From contig WRGF01000216.1 of NCBI GenBank assembly GCA_009787345.1, positions 1 to 52,907 of the forward strand: DNA of 52,907 nucleotides. Direction: 5' to 3'. A model generated the notes under the pieces. That model was not told the DNA's origin. It ran no database searches and saw only the letters and a list, made by a program, of their open reading frames with translations. Positions 1-8,477 of the stretch are shown here, piece after piece. The first letter of the stretch is position 1, and every line of letters begins with the position of its first letter. The stretch is from Turicibacter sp. Lineage in GTDB: Bacteria > Bacillota_I > Bacilli_A > MOL361 > Turicibacteraceae. A program made the translations under genes and the position numbers.

Positions 1-11
1 CGACGCTTATT

Positions 12-40
12 ATTATATAACATTCAACACCTCGTGTCAA
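12..40 (-). promoter_or_regulatory. Third tandem promoter, perfect sigma-A consensus
   Basis: TTGACA (35-40), a 17-bp spacer and TATAAT (12-17), all on the minus strand. This matches the consensus at all 12 positions. It is the last of three promoters spaced 74-83 bp apart, so initiation is probably at about base 5, at the window edge. Confidence 0.8.
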
Positions 41-85
41 GCGTTATTTTTAAGTTTTTTCGACACCGTTTTTGACGACTTAATT

Positions 86-197
86 ATATTACCACATCGC
101 CACAACTGTGTCAATAAGTTTTTATAAATTTGTTTGTCGATTTTTGCCGATGTTTTGGCGACTTGATAATAATACCATGGATTTTGGGTCTTGTCAA
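86..197 (-). promoter_or_regulatory. Two upstream promoters of a tandem array (probable rrn promoters)
   Basis: Read on the minus strand, two sigma-A promoters follow one another. The first has TTGACA at 192-197 and TATTAT at 169-174; the second has TTGACA at 109-114 and TAATAT at 86-91. Both have exactly 17-bp spacers. A/T-rich tracts lie upstream of the second -35, resembling UP elements. They point out of the left edge. Tandem full-consensus promoters next to ribosomal genes are typical of rRNA operons, but the rRNA itself is outside the window. Confidence 0.75.
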
Positions 198-220
198 AGG
201 TATTTTAAAATATTACCTAT

Positions 221-259
221 AAAAAAATCAGATACAGGATTTCAGCTCCCGTACCTGAT
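221..259 (-). terminator. Rho-independent terminator after glmM
   Basis: On the minus strand ATCAGGTAC pairs with GTATCTGAT (one G-U pair) and a run of seven T follows. It lies 14 bases past the glmM stop and separates that operon from the outward promoters. Confidence 0.85.
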
Positions 260-272
260 GATTTTGTGCCTA

Positions 273-1616
273 TTAACTTAGTTCTTGCTCAACGACTGCT
301 AGGATTTGGTCGACGTAGGCTTGGCACAGCTCCTGGGTTTCTGCTTCTACCATGACCCGTACTAGCGGCTCTGTTCCGGAAGGGCGTACTAAAACCCTTC
401 CTTTACCGGCCATCTGTGCTTCCACGTTCCCAATCTCAGCGAGGATATTAGCATTTTTCAGCATCGCTTCCTTGTCCTCGACCTTAAGATTTTTAAGGAG
501 TTGTGGGTATTTTTTCATGTCGGCAGCCAAAGTTGCCAGTGGTGTTTTCGTTTCGACGACGATTTTAGCCAATTGGACCGCACTCAGCAAGCCATCCCCT
601 GTTGTTGAATGATCAAGGAAAATCAAGTGGCCGGATTGTTCGCCCCCAAAATTATAGCCATTGGCGAGCATTTCTTCCAACACGTAACGATCCCCAACTT
701 TTGTAGGAATGCTATTCAATCCGTTTTCTTTAATGGCATTATAAAAGCCCAGGTTGCTCATGACAGTGGAGACAACGGTGTTGTCCTTAAGGAGCCCTTG
801 TGTGTTCAGGTAGCGGCCCACCACAAACATAATAAAGTCCCCGTCGATGATGTTCCCTTCGTGATCGACGGCAATCAACCGGTCGCAATCGCCATCGAAG
901 GCAAACCCTAGGTCAGCCCCCTGGTCAACGACTGCTTTTGCCAGGTTTTCAGGATGTGTCGAACCGCATTTTTCGTTGATATTGACCCCATCTGGGTTAG
1001 AGGCAATGGTCACGATGTCGGCATCCAAGTCTGCAAATAGCTGGCGGGCAAGGGCTGATGCTGCCCCATTTGCACAGTCTGCTACGATTTTTAGGCCAGA
1101 TAAATTCGTCGCGCCTGCTGTTCCTTTAATAAAATTCACGTATTTTTGAGCACCGACCCTAAAGTCTTCAACCCTGCCGATATCACCGGCAATAGGGCGC
1201 GGCAAGTCTAGGGAATCGTTGTCAAGGAGTGCTTCGATTTCAAATTCTTCTTGATCGCTCAGTTTGTAACCGCTATGGCTGAAGATTTTGATGCCATTAT
1301 CCTGGACTGGGTTGTGGGAGGCTGAAATCATGATGCCCGCTTCCACATCCAAGCATTTTGTCAAATATGCCACTCCCGGTGTGGTAATGACGCCAAGGGT
1401 CAAAACATCTGCCCCTGAGGACGTCAAGCCCGCAATCAGGGCGCTCTCTAAAAGTTCCCCAGAAATGCGGGTGTCCCTGCCAATCAAGACTTTTGGCCGT
1501 GTGCTCTTTGCTTTTAATTGGTGACCTAAAATACGGCCCAGTTTCATTGTGAATTCGGCTGTCAGATCGGTGTTTGCCACGCCCCTGACGCCATCTGTTC
1601 CAAAATATTTACCCAT
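273..1616 (-). CDS. glmM: Phosphoglucosamine mutase GlmM
   Basis: This enzyme converts glucosamine-6-phosphate to glucosamine-1-phosphate on the route to UDP-GlcNAc and peptidoglycan. At 447 aa it has the normal family length. Visible motifs are the phosphoserine loop SASHNP with catalytic Ser100, the Mg-binding DGDCDR, the sugar-binding GEQSGH, and the C-terminal phosphate-binding RPSGTEP. It is the last gene of cdaA-cdaR-glmM, a conserved Firmicutes order in which GlmM is known to bind and restrain the diadenylate cyclase. A terminator follows directly. Confidence 0.97.
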   Translation of the reverse strand: MGKYFGTDGVRGVANTDLTAEFTMKLGRILGHQLKAKSTRPKVLIGRDTRISGELLESALIAGLTSSGADVLTLGVITTPGVAYLTKCLDVEAGIMISASHNPVQDNGIKIFSHSGYKLSDQEEFEIEALLDNDSLDLPRPIAGDIGRVEDFRVGAQKYVNFIKGTAGATNLSGLKIVADCANGAASALARQLFADLDADIVTIASNPDGVNINEKCGSTHPENLAKAVVDQGADLGFAFDGDCDRLIAVDHEGNIIDGDFIMFVVGRYLNTQGLLKDNTVVSTVMSNLGFYNAIKENGLNSIPTKVGDRYVLEEMLANGYNFGGEQSGHLIFLDHSTTGDGLLSAVQLAKIVVETKTPLATLAADMKKYPQLLKNLKVEDKEAMLKNANILAEIGNVEAQMAGKGRVLVRPSGTEPLVRVMVEAETQELCQAYVDQILAVVEQELS

Positions 1617-1634
1617 GAAGTCTATCCCTCGCTT

Positions 1635-2987
1635 TTACTCGATTAGTGTTATTTGAAGTATGGGCTCGTTTAAGTCCCCATTAATGAATTCCGGTGTTTC
1701 CATGCGGATGGAAAGGTTATGGTCTCCTGCTTGCAACTGGTTTAAATCCACGTGCAGGCGGATGTCTGATGCCGACATTTGTTCAAGGAGGCGTTGTGCG
1801 CCACGGACGACCACATCAACGCGCATGACCTGGTTTTGATCCTCGATTTCAAGGTCGGAAGCCAGGTTGAGTGCCTCTATCGGCACATTCCTAAAAGTCC
1901 GGCTGGCGGTTGATGCGAAGATTATCCTTGCCGTAACTTCCCGCTGCCTGATGTACTGGGTCCCTTCCGGGGCTCCTAGCAAAATAATCTGTTCCCCATT
2001 GGCATTTAACTGGGATGTGTCCAATGGAATTTCATATTGGCTAATACTTTCCAACACGCCCGGTTCCCCGAACACTTCGGCTTCAGCCGGCGAAAAAACG
2101 ACTTCGCTAATGCTCATGCCGGGTGGAGGGTTTCCACGGATGCGAAAAGTGAATGGCACCATCCGGCTTTCTGTAAAGACTTCCACCCGGATGGTTGCCT
2201 CGTATGGCAGTACTTCAAGGTCCAAGTGATTCATTTCAGCATCAAAAGCGCCAAGGGGTACGGTAAATTCCCTTTGCCCATTCAATATGTCGTTAGCATC
2301 GATGGTGCCCTGGACGACTGCTACTTCTGAAAGCAAGGCACCCGCTCCCCTCAAGGTGACGGATTCCAAATCCACTTGAGGCTCGGAAATAATCCAGTCC
2401 ACTTCACTGAGAAGGTGCCGGTTGACAATCAAGCCCTCTACTGGGAACTGTATTTCTTCTTGATTGGCGATGGTAACATTGAACGTGCTCGGATTGGTCC
2501 GGACCTCAACCCGCCGGTTGACATTGGCATGCTCAACGTGGACGGTATAAGTGCCTGACCCCAACTGCCGAAGATCCACGAAAAATTCCATATTGGATTG
2601 GAGCAACGTCATTTCCACTTGGTTACGTTCGCCAATCACTACGACTTCGATGGTACTGGGGATAAACCCGTCGACAATGATCTGATCCGGGTTTTGAAGG
2701 ACAGTGAGGGCATAGTTGGGGATGACCTCGGAAGCCCGGAAATGAAATTCCTCAGGCATGTATCTCGTATTGATGACGATGATGAACGCCCCTAAAAATG
2801 CCAGTAGCTTCAAAAGCATCTCATTCTCAAAAATTTTATTGTAAATGCCATCCAAATTCTTTAGGCTCAAGAATCCGACTAAGAGTGTTGGGGAAGTAAA
2901 GAATTTCCAGGCCCCTTTCAAAGCCTTGCCCGTATTTTCAAAGAATAGCTTCAAGCCGCGGGTTGAGTTGTTGCTGGATTGCCTCAT
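1635..2987 (-). CDS. cdaR: CdaR, YbbR-domain regulator of diadenylate cyclase
   Basis: A 450-aa protein with one transmembrane segment near residues 60-78, followed by an extracytoplasmic part made of repeated YbbR-type beta domains. Recurrent strands such as VEVVVIGE and IRVEVFTES can be seen. Family knowledge: CdaR is a membrane partner that modulates CdaA. The start overlaps the cdaA stop by 4 bases, indicating translational coupling, and glmM follows after 18 bases. Repeat boundaries were not resolved by eye. Confidence 0.9.
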   Translation of the reverse strand: MRQSSNNSTRGLKLFFENTGKALKGAWKFFTSPTLLVGFLSLKNLDGIYNKIFENEMLLKLLAFLGAFIIVINTRYMPEEFHFRASEVIPNYALTVLQNPDQIIVDGFIPSTIEVVVIGERNQVEMTLLQSNMEFFVDLRQLGSGTYTVHVEHANVNRRVEVRTNPSTFNVTIANQEEIQFPVEGLIVNRHLLSEVDWIISEPQVDLESVTLRGAGALLSEVAVVQGTIDANDILNGQREFTVPLGAFDAEMNHLDLEVLPYEATIRVEVFTESRMVPFTFRIRGNPPPGMSISEVVFSPAEAEVFGEPGVLESISQYEIPLDTSQLNANGEQIILLGAPEGTQYIRQREVTARIIFASTASRTFRNVPIEALNLASDLEIEDQNQVMRVDVVVRGAQRLLEQMSASDIRLHVDLNQLQAGDHNLSIRMETPEFINGDLNEPILQITLIE

Positions 2988-3784
2988 ATTTTTTGTCCCC
3001 CTAACCGCTGCTCAAGGTCGGCCCTGAACAATTCCAGGTCGGCATACATTTTCAATTGGCCATTGTGGGCGATAGAAAAACGGCCGGTTTCTTCGGAGAC
3101 CGTCAGGGTCACACTGTCTGAAATTTCGCTGATGCCAATGGCGGCCCGGTGCCTGGTCCCTAAATCCTTGCTGATGTCCTCACGGTGTGTAGACGGCAAG
3201 TAGGCCCCCGCACAGTGCAATTTTCCGCCGCGGATAATTACCGCGCCATCATGAAGCGGCGTCGTCGGAATGAAAACAGTGGTTAAAAGTTCCTTGGAGA
3301 GTTGGCTGTCCATAATGGTCGATGGCGTGACAAATTCATCTAATTTGACATCCTGCTCCAAAACGATAAGGGCACCGATACGCCGCTTAGCCAAAAATTC
3401 AATGGACTGGGTCAAAATAGAAATATTGCCATCTTCCTTCTCCGAATGCTGCCCGCGGCTTATGAGGCTATTTCTGCCAATCTGTTCTAATCCTGCCCTT
3501 ATTTCAGGTTGGAAAATAATGATAATTCCTAAAATCCCCCACTCAATGACTAAGTCAATGATGGAATTCAGCGTATGGAGGTTGAGCCAGGTACTAATAA
3601 AGTTCAGCAAATAAACAAAAATCAAACCTTTTAAAATCTGGATGGCCCGCACATTTACCTTGATGAGTTTTAGGATATAGTAAAGGATCAACCAGACCAA
3701 ATACGTATCCAGGGCGAGGGTTGCCAAGCCCAAAAAACTAAACTCCTCAGGCAATGTAAAAATACCCGGCAAAAGAGATGACAC
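2984..3784 (-). CDS. cdaA: Membrane diadenylate cyclase CdaA
   Basis: Synthesises c-di-AMP from two ATP. The N-terminal ~90 residues contain about three transmembrane helices. The DAC domain follows, with catalytic DGA (in LHDGAVIIRGG) and RHR (in GTRHRAAIG) motifs, both intact. It is 266 aa, close to the usual ~270. The start is GTG behind a strong GGAGG site. It is first in the cdaA-cdaR-glmM operon, which couples c-di-AMP control with UDP-GlcNAc supply. Confidence 0.96.
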   Translation of the reverse strand: MSSLLPGIFTLPEEFSFLGLATLALDTYLVWLILYYILKLIKVNVRAIQILKGLIFVYLLNFISTWLNLHTLNSIIDLVIEWGILGIIIIFQPEIRAGLEQIGRNSLISRGQHSEKEDGNISILTQSIEFLAKRRIGALIVLEQDVKLDEFVTPSTIMDSQLSKELLTTVFIPTTPLHDGAVIIRGGKLHCAGAYLPSTHREDISKDLGTRHRAAIGISEISDSVTLTVSEETGRFSIAHNGQLKMYADLELFRADLEQRLGGQKI

Positions 3785-3822
3785 GCTACCGGACCTCCTT
3801 TCTGATATGTTGCTGCACTTCC

Positions 3823-3831
3823 ATTATATCA
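3823..3831 (-). promoter_or_regulatory. Extended -10 promoter for cdaA-cdaR-glmM
   Basis: The minus strand reads TGATATAAT, an extended -10 (TGn then TATAAT), about 40 bases before the cdaA GTG. No good -35 is seen at 17 bp, which fits an extended -10 promoter. Confidence 0.6.
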
Positions 3832-3879
3832 CAATTTTTCCTTATTAACCTATGTTAAAACCAATTTTTTATGCGTGCC

Positions 3880-3916
3880 AAAAACAAATGCACCAAGGCT
3901 TTTAACCTCGGTGCAT
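3880..3916 (-). terminator. Terminator of the thiazole operon
   Basis: TGCACCGAGG pairs with CCTTGGTGCA (one G-U pair) on the minus strand, followed by TTTGTTTTT. It lies just past the thiF stop. Confidence 0.8.
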
Positions 3917-3930
3917 CTAGGGTATCTCTA

Positions 3931-4950
3931 TTAACCCAAATATTTCTGATAAAGGGATTTGGCTACGATTTCGTCTTTGGTCCCATGGACCAGGGCCCGG
4001 CCATCATTAAAGACGACCAGGCGGTGGCTTTCTGCTTCAAACGACATCAGGTAGGGGTTTTCGGTGAAGCCGATGCCTTGCTCCCCTAGCGTACGCTTCA
4101 ATTCTTTAAGGCTGATGGGACGCTGTGCTGCCGGGCGCACCTGGACCGTATCCCTGCCGCACAGTGCCAGCGTCTTCGTTTCATTTTCAAATTTAAGGAA
4201 TGGGTAGTTAGCATCCACCCCGCAGCTTGTGCAGTTGGATTTTTTGAGGGAGCTTACATTCAGCGACTGGTGGCGATTTTCCCAAAGGTCAAAGCTCACC
4301 AGGGTTGGACGGACGGCTTCCCAGTCTCCGACGAGGATTTTAAGGGCTTCGGCTACCTGGTAGGCGGTGACCATCTGGACGGCCGGCATGATGATGCCTG
4401 CGGTGTCGCAAGTCGCCCCTCCAATCGGCACACTCCCCATCAGGCAGCTTAGGCAAGGGGTTTTACCAGGGATAATCGGATAAGACATGCCATAGCTCCC
4501 CACGCAGGCGCCATAAATCCAGGGAATGCCATGCTTGGCTGCCACATCGTTAATCAGCATGCGCACCTCGAAATTATCGGTGGCATCCATTAAGAGATCA
4601 GTTCCTTCGACGAGGGTGTTGATTTCCCTTGCGACAACATCCATAACCAAAGCGTTGATTTCCACTTCAGAATTGATGGCCTGCAACCTGTTTTTCGCCG
4701 CAATTGCTTTTGGCAACCGGTTCATGGCATCCGACTCGCTGTAAAGCTGCTGACGGCCCAGGTTGCTTAACTCCACATAGTCCCTGTCAACGATGGTCAG
4801 CTTGCCGACTCCCGCCCTTACTAACGCTTCGGCATTTCCAGTGCCTAATGCGCCGGCACCTATAATGAGGACATGCTTTTCGCTTAAGGATTGTTGCCCT
4901 TTGGGACCAATTTTAGGGAATAGCTCCTGCCTTGAATAGCGTCCTGCCAT
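3931..4950 (-). CDS. thiF: ThiF/MoeB-type sulfur-carrier adenylyltransferase
   Basis: An E1-like enzyme that adenylates the C-terminal Gly-Gly of ThiS so that sulfur can be loaded for thiazole synthesis. The nucleotide loop GAGALGTG lies at about residues 31-38. Zinc ligands appear as CLSC and CTSC pairs (around residues 170 and 240). The C-terminal ~70 residues form an extra domain as in Bacillus ThiF-like proteins. It is 339 aa. It is last in tenI-thiO-thiS-thiG-thiF, and its start shares a base with the thiG stop. MoeB activity on molybdopterin cannot be excluded, but the context favours thiamin. Confidence 0.92.
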   Translation of the reverse strand: MAGRYSRQELFPKIGPKGQQSLSEKHVLIIGAGALGTGNAEALVRAGVGKLTIVDRDYVELSNLGRQQLYSESDAMNRLPKAIAAKNRLQAINSEVEINALVMDVVAREINTLVEGTDLLMDATDNFEVRMLINDVAAKHGIPWIYGACVGSYGMSYPIIPGKTPCLSCLMGSVPIGGATCDTAGIIMPAVQMVTAYQVAEALKILVGDWEAVRPTLVSFDLWENRHQSLNVSSLKKSNCTSCGVDANYPFLKFENETKTLALCGRDTVQVRPAAQRPISLKELKRTLGEQGIGFTENPYLMSFEAESHRLVVFNDGRALVHGTKDEIVAKSLYQKYLG

Positions 4951-5714
4951 TATTTGCTCATTCCTTCTAGCGGGCTGCTGGCAGTCGCGTAGTCTTTTTT
5001 CGGGATTCGCCCGGCTTCAAAGCCTAGGCGCCCGGCCTCGATGGCAAGTTTCATGGCCTGAGCCATTTTAACAGGGTCTTTTGCCCCGGAAACCGCTGTG
5101 TTCAGCAAGACCCCGTCTGCACCTAGTTCCATGGCAGCTGCGGCATCAGCTGGAGAACCAATCCCCGCATCCACAATAATCGGGACCGTCGCCTGCTCGA
5201 TGATAAACCTGATGTTAAGCGGGTTTAAAATCCCCTGTCCCGAGCCAATCGGTGATGCTCCCGGCATAACGGCGTGGACACCCAGTTCTTGTAGCCTGCG
5301 TGCCAAAATAACGTCGTCCGCAATGTATGGCAAGACGATGAAACCTTCTTCCAACAGGATTTCGCATGCTTTATAAGTTTCAATCGGATCTGGCAATAAT
5401 GTTTTTTGATCGCCAATGACCTCTACTTTGATCATGTCGCATAAACCAGAAGCCTTCGCCAAACGGGCGATACGGACTGCTTCTTCTGCATTGGCAGCCC
5501 CGGCTGTGTTTGGCAATAACTTAAATTTCTTCAAGTCAAGCATTTCTAAGAAATTGGGCTGGTTTGCCTCCCAAATATTCATGCGGCGGACTGCAAACGT
5601 CAAAATCCCAGATTCCGATGCGTCTACCGCTTCTTTTTGCACATCAAAACTTGGGAATTTCCCTGTCCCTAACAATAATCTCGATTCAAATTCATATGGT
5701 CCGATTTTTAGCAT
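4950..5714 (-). CDS. thiG: Thiazole synthase ThiG
   Basis: Forms the thiazole phosphate ring from deoxyxylulose-5-phosphate, dehydroglycine and ThiS thiocarboxylate. It is 254 aa, normal length, with a TIM-barrel pattern. The Schiff-base lysine lies in MIKVEVIGD (about residue 96). Glycine-rich phosphate-binding loops appear late ([24 protein letters not shown]). thiS ends one base upstream and thiF follows with a one-base overlap, so this is a tight operon. Confidence 0.96.
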   Translation of the reverse strand: MLKIGPYEFESRLLLGTGKFPSFDVQKEAVDASESGILTFAVRRMNIWEANQPNFLEMLDLKKFKLLPNTAGAANAEEAVRIARLAKASGLCDMIKVEVIGDQKTLLPDPIETYKACEILLEEGFIVLPYIADDVILARRLQELGVHAVMPGASPIGSGQGILNPLNIRFIIEQATVPIIVDAGIGSPADAAAAMELGADGVLLNTAVSGAKDPVKMAQAMKLAIEAGRLGFEAGRIPKKDYATASSPLEGMSK

Positions 5715-5715
5715 T

Positions 5716-5919
5716 TTAGCCGCCTCCTACAAAATGTACAATCTCAATTTTATCCCCATCGCAGATCCGCGTAACCGAATGGGCTGTCCGGTCAATAATC
5801 AAGCCATTGGCTTCAACGATGACCACTTTCTCCTGCATATTGAAAAGCCCCAATAAATCGGTGATGGTCGACACGGTATCAGCGACCTTCACCTGCTCTC
5901 CATTAATAATCAAGTCCAT
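5716..5919 (-). CDS. thiS: Sulfur carrier protein ThiS
   Basis: A 67-aa ubiquitin-fold protein whose C-terminus ends in the obligatory Gly-Gly (FVGGG), the residue adenylated by ThiF and thiocarboxylated. It sits between thiO and thiG, as in Bacillus. It has one extra Gly compared with a plain GG end. This is a short gene, but context and tail make the call secure. Confidence 0.95.
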   Translation of the reverse strand: MDLIINGEQVKVADTVSTITDLLGLFNMQEKVVIVEANGLIIDRTAHSVTRICDGDKIEIVHFVGGG

Positions 5920-5936
5920 GTGCTTTCTCCTTTATC

Positions 5937-7043
5937 TTATGAAGTATGCCGGTCCAACCTGAACGCATGCAAGTCTTCGTTTTCGATGCCATCTAGTAAG
6001 TCTGCAATTAGCTTTCCCGTCACGGCGCTCAACAAGATTCCATTCCGGTAATGCCCAGTAGCGATTGCCAGGTTTTCATAGACCGGGTGCATCCCTAAAT
6101 AGGGCAATCCGTCATCGGTTTGCGGCCGGATCCCTGACCAGGCCTTCTCCCATTCCGTTTCAGCAATGGCCGGCAACAGCTTTTTGGCCTTTTCCATTAA
6201 GGACTGCACCGACTGGAAACTTACTTTTTTATCTGAAGTGTGAGGGATCGCCGTCGCGCCTACCAGTAACCGGTTTCCTTTTTTGGGGACGATGTAGCAA
6301 CCATGGGAAAAGACGGTGGATTCCAATAACTGCTGTGAGGCTAAGACTGAGAAGCATTCCCCTTTGACCGGGTATGTTTTCAACGGATAGCCATGGCTTT
6401 CTAACAGGTTTTTGCTCCATGCGCCAGCAGCCACGACCACCTGATCTGACCGGAAGTTTTCTGTCAGGGTTTTGACTCCCACTAACTTGCCGTCCTCAAT
6501 TAGCAAGTCATCAACCTGGGTGAATTCTTTGGTCGTCGTACCTAATGCCTCCGCTGATTTTGCGAACGCCAGTGACAATGAGGGGGCGTCAACTTGGCCG
6601 TCCTCCAACACTTCCATCACTTTGGATATATGCTGACCCAGGTTAGGTTCCTTGGAATGGGCTTTTTCGCACCAACTGACCTGATGACCCAGGCTCCCTT
6701 GCAACTTGATGATTTCCTCGAATTCAAGGGCTTCAGCCCCAGTCAGCGGCACTTTCAACATGCCTTTGTCCACGAAACCGATGTCAATCCCACTGAGCGC
6801 CCTCAATTCATGGGCAAGCTTTGGGTACATTTGCCTACTCTTAAGGGCAAGCCGGAACAAAGGACCTACTTCCAAGCCCATTTCCACCAAGGCAGCCAGC
6901 ATTCCAGCAGCCGCACCCGAGGCTTCCGAGGCTAAGCGGCCCCGTTCCAATAAAAGGACCTTCTTGCTTCGTTTTGCTAATTCATAAGCGATGGAAGAAC
7001 CAATAATCCCACCGCCGATAATAATGACATCGAACTTATTCAT
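5937..7043 (-). CDS. thiO: Glycine oxidase ThiO (FAD-dependent)
   Basis: Oxidises glycine to the iminoacetate (dehydroglycine) used by ThiG; this O2-dependent route replaces ThiH. The N-terminal dinucleotide-binding motif is IIIGGGIIGSSIA. It is a DAO-family protein with the C-terminal GHYRNGILLS block typical of ThiO, 368 aa. I chose the ATG at 7043 because GGAGGAAGCAG precedes it. An upstream in-frame ATG at 7061 has no such site. It overlaps the tenI end by 8 bases. Confidence 0.94.
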   Translation of the reverse strand: MNKFDVIIIGGGIIGSSIAYELAKRSKKVLLLERGRLASEASGAAAGMLAALVEMGLEVGPLFRLALKSRQMYPKLAHELRALSGIDIGFVDKGMLKVPLTGAEALEFEEIIKLQGSLGHQVSWCEKAHSKEPNLGQHISKVMEVLEDGQVDAPSLSLAFAKSAEALGTTTKEFTQVDDLLIEDGKLVGVKTLTENFRSDQVVVAAGAWSKNLLESHGYPLKTYPVKGECFSVLASQQLLESTVFSHGCYIVPKKGNRLLVGATAIPHTSDKKVSFQSVQSLMEKAKKLLPAIAETEWEKAWSGIRPQTDDGLPYLGMHPVYENLAIATGHYRNGILLSAVTGKLIADLLDGIENEDLHAFRLDRHTS

Positions 7044-7644
7044 CTGCTTCCTCCATTGCACGGCGATAGGCCTTAGTCATTTCCAGGGGATTCTCGGCTT
7101 CCAAAATCGTTGATAAAACGGCAATGCCAGCAGCGCCCGTCTTTAAAACGTCCTTCACATGATGGGGTTTAATCCCTCCGATAGCAATGACTGGAATCTG
7201 GACACTTTCAACGACTTCTTGCAATGCTTTTAGCCCCCTTGGCTCTAACCCTGGTTTAGAACCCGTCGGATAGATGTGGCCAAATAATAAATAATCTGCG
7301 CCTTGGGATTCTTTCATGATTGCTTCTTGTGGGCTATGGATAGAAGAACCTGTCCTAAGCGCTGGAAAAGACTGCTTAACTTTGTCGACATCCAAACTAT
7401 GATAAGCCAGTTGAACGCCTTTCGCATGGCTTGCGGCAGCGACATCAATCCGGTCGTTAATCATAATTTGAGTCAGACTCACACCACTTTTTAATAGCAT
7501 GGATACCCCGTCAAATAACTCCCTGGCAGTCAAATGCTTCTCCCGAAGATGGATTGCGGTTAAAAGAGGATAGATATCAGCGATAATTCGTGCCAATTCA
7601 TCCAGTGGCATCTTCCCAGTGCTGATTACATGAAGCTCTTTAAT
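7036..7644 (-). CDS. tenI: TenI-type thiazole tautomerase, probable ATT start
   Basis: Isomerises thiazole carboxylate phosphate in the thiazole branch. It resembles Bacillus TenI more than ThiE: FGHIYPTG retains the TenI active-site His, and thiazole genes follow. The aligned family start is ELHVIST. The nearest in-frame canonical codon upstream is an ATG at 7692 that reads through the terminator stem, and a GTG at 7731 lies inside the riboswitch. The only codon placed correctly after a strong GGAGGT (6-nt spacing) is ATT at 7642-7644, giving 202 aa. An internal ATG would delete the first beta strand. Function is secure; the start is inferred. Confidence 0.85.
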   Translation of the reverse strand: MKELHVISTGKMPLDELARIIADIYPLLTAIHLREKHLTARELFDGVSMLLKSGVSLTQIMINDRIDVAAASHAKGVQLAYHSLDVDKVKQSFPALRTGSSIHSPQEAIMKESQGADYLLFGHIYPTGSKPGLEPRGLKALQEVVESVQIPVIAIGGIKPHHVKDVLKTGAAGIAVLSTILEAENPLEMTKAYRRAMEEADE

Positions 7645-7658
7645 ACTCCCACCTCCAC

Positions 7659-7689
7659 AAAAAAAGCCCACCTCGTCAAGAAGTTGGCT
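7659..7689 (-). terminator. Riboswitch expression platform: intrinsic terminator
   Basis: AGCCAACTTC pairs with GAGGTGGGCT (9 of 10 pairs) around a 5-nt loop on the minus strand, followed by a T-run. It lies between the TPP aptamer and the tenI ribosome-binding site, so ligand-dependent transcription attenuation is likely. Confidence 0.85.
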
Positions 7690-7711
7690 CATTGTCCTAA
7701 AATCAACAGTC

Positions 7712-7798
7712 GTTTCGCCACTTCCCTCCACCGGTTATTAGCCGGCCAGGTTCAAAGGGTTTAATCTCAGCCTAAAAAACAAAGGCACCCCTAGTATA
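7712..7798 (-). promoter_or_regulatory. TPP riboswitch (THI box) aptamer
   Basis: The minus strand carries the hallmark TPP blocks in order: GGGGTGCC, GGCTGAGAT, ACCCTTTGAACCTG, a CCGG/CCGG hairpin, then GGAGGGAAGT. ACT at the 5' end pairs with AGT at the 3' end as P1. It sits before the thiazole operon and is followed by a terminator, so expression should fall when thiamin pyrophosphate is plentiful. Confidence 0.95.
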
Positions 7799-7812
7799 AT
7801 TATTTACCTTAT

Positions 7813-7974
7813 GGGCACCTCTATTACCTCCAATTCACTCGTATGAGTAGTCTTTTCCGCCCATCCTTCGTCAGTAAAAATGCCATGAACGCTCCGGTTC
7901 ACTGCATTTTCACTTCCTCGGCTGGACGAAAAAATCCTCACACATACGAGCAAAGCGAGTTAATAGAAGTACCC
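7813..7974 (-). repeat. Long imperfect hairpin / intergenic repeat element upstream of the TPP riboswitch
   Basis: A 162-bp stretch that folds end to end. The minus-strand arm starting GGGTACTTCTATTA pairs with TAATAGAGGTGCCC, CTCGTATG with CATACGAG, TTTTTCGTC with GACGAAGGA, AGTGAAAATGC with GCATTTTTACT, and GTGAAC with GTTCAT at the tip. Imperfect positions are G-U pairs on the minus strand and would be A-C on the plus. A partial copy lies at 52799-52907. No ORF is present. Together with 7645-7812 this accounts for the gene-free gap before rplQ. Confidence 0.7.
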
Positions 7975-8030
7975 TTATAATATTTTATCAGTTTTTGTAG
8001 ATGATTGCGAAGGATATGCTCATTAAAATG

Positions 8031-8066
8031 AAAAAATCCCCAGGGCAAAAAAGTTGTCCCGGGGAT
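8031..8066 (-). terminator. Terminator after rplQ (end of the ribosomal cluster)
   Basis: ATCCCC/GGGGAT and inner GGGAC/GCCC pairing, followed by TTTTTT on the minus strand, 7 bases after rplQ. Confidence 0.85.
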
Positions 8067-8072
8067 TAAGAA

Positions 8073-8432
8073 TTATACTAATTCGATAACTACCATTTCA
8101 GCTGCATCCCCACGACGAGGCCCAGCTTTAATGATACGAGTGTAGCCACCGTTACGCTCAGCGTAACGAGGAGCAATATCACCGAATAATTTTTGAACAG
8201 CAGAAGATCCAGCTTCGCTAGCCACTTCGTTACGTACGAAAGAAGAAGCCTGACGACGAGCGTGTAAATCACCACGTTTACCTAAAGTAATTAATTTTTC
8301 AACTACTGAACGTAATTCTTTAGCACGAGCCTCAGTTGTCATAATGCGCTCATTAATAATTAAATCTGTTGATAAGTCACGCAACATTGCTTTACGTTGG
8401 TTACTTAAACGTCCTAATTTTCTGTAAGCCAC
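8073..8432 (-). CDS. rplQ: 50S ribosomal protein L17
   Basis: At 119 aa it starts [17 protein letters not shown], the L17 signature. It is somewhat shorter than the ~127-aa Enterococcus/Lactobacillus forms. It is the last gene of the alpha operon after rpoA and is followed by a strong terminator. Confidence 0.97.
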   Translation of the reverse strand: MAYRKLGRLSNQRKAMLRDLSTDLIINERIMTTEARAKELRSVVEKLITLGKRGDLHARRQASSFVRNEVASEAGSSAVQKLFGDIAPRYAERNGGYTRIIKAGPRRGDAAEMVVIELV

Positions 8433-8477
8433 TTTAAATTCCTCCTTCCATTAAAAAATGGAATTTATATATATAAA

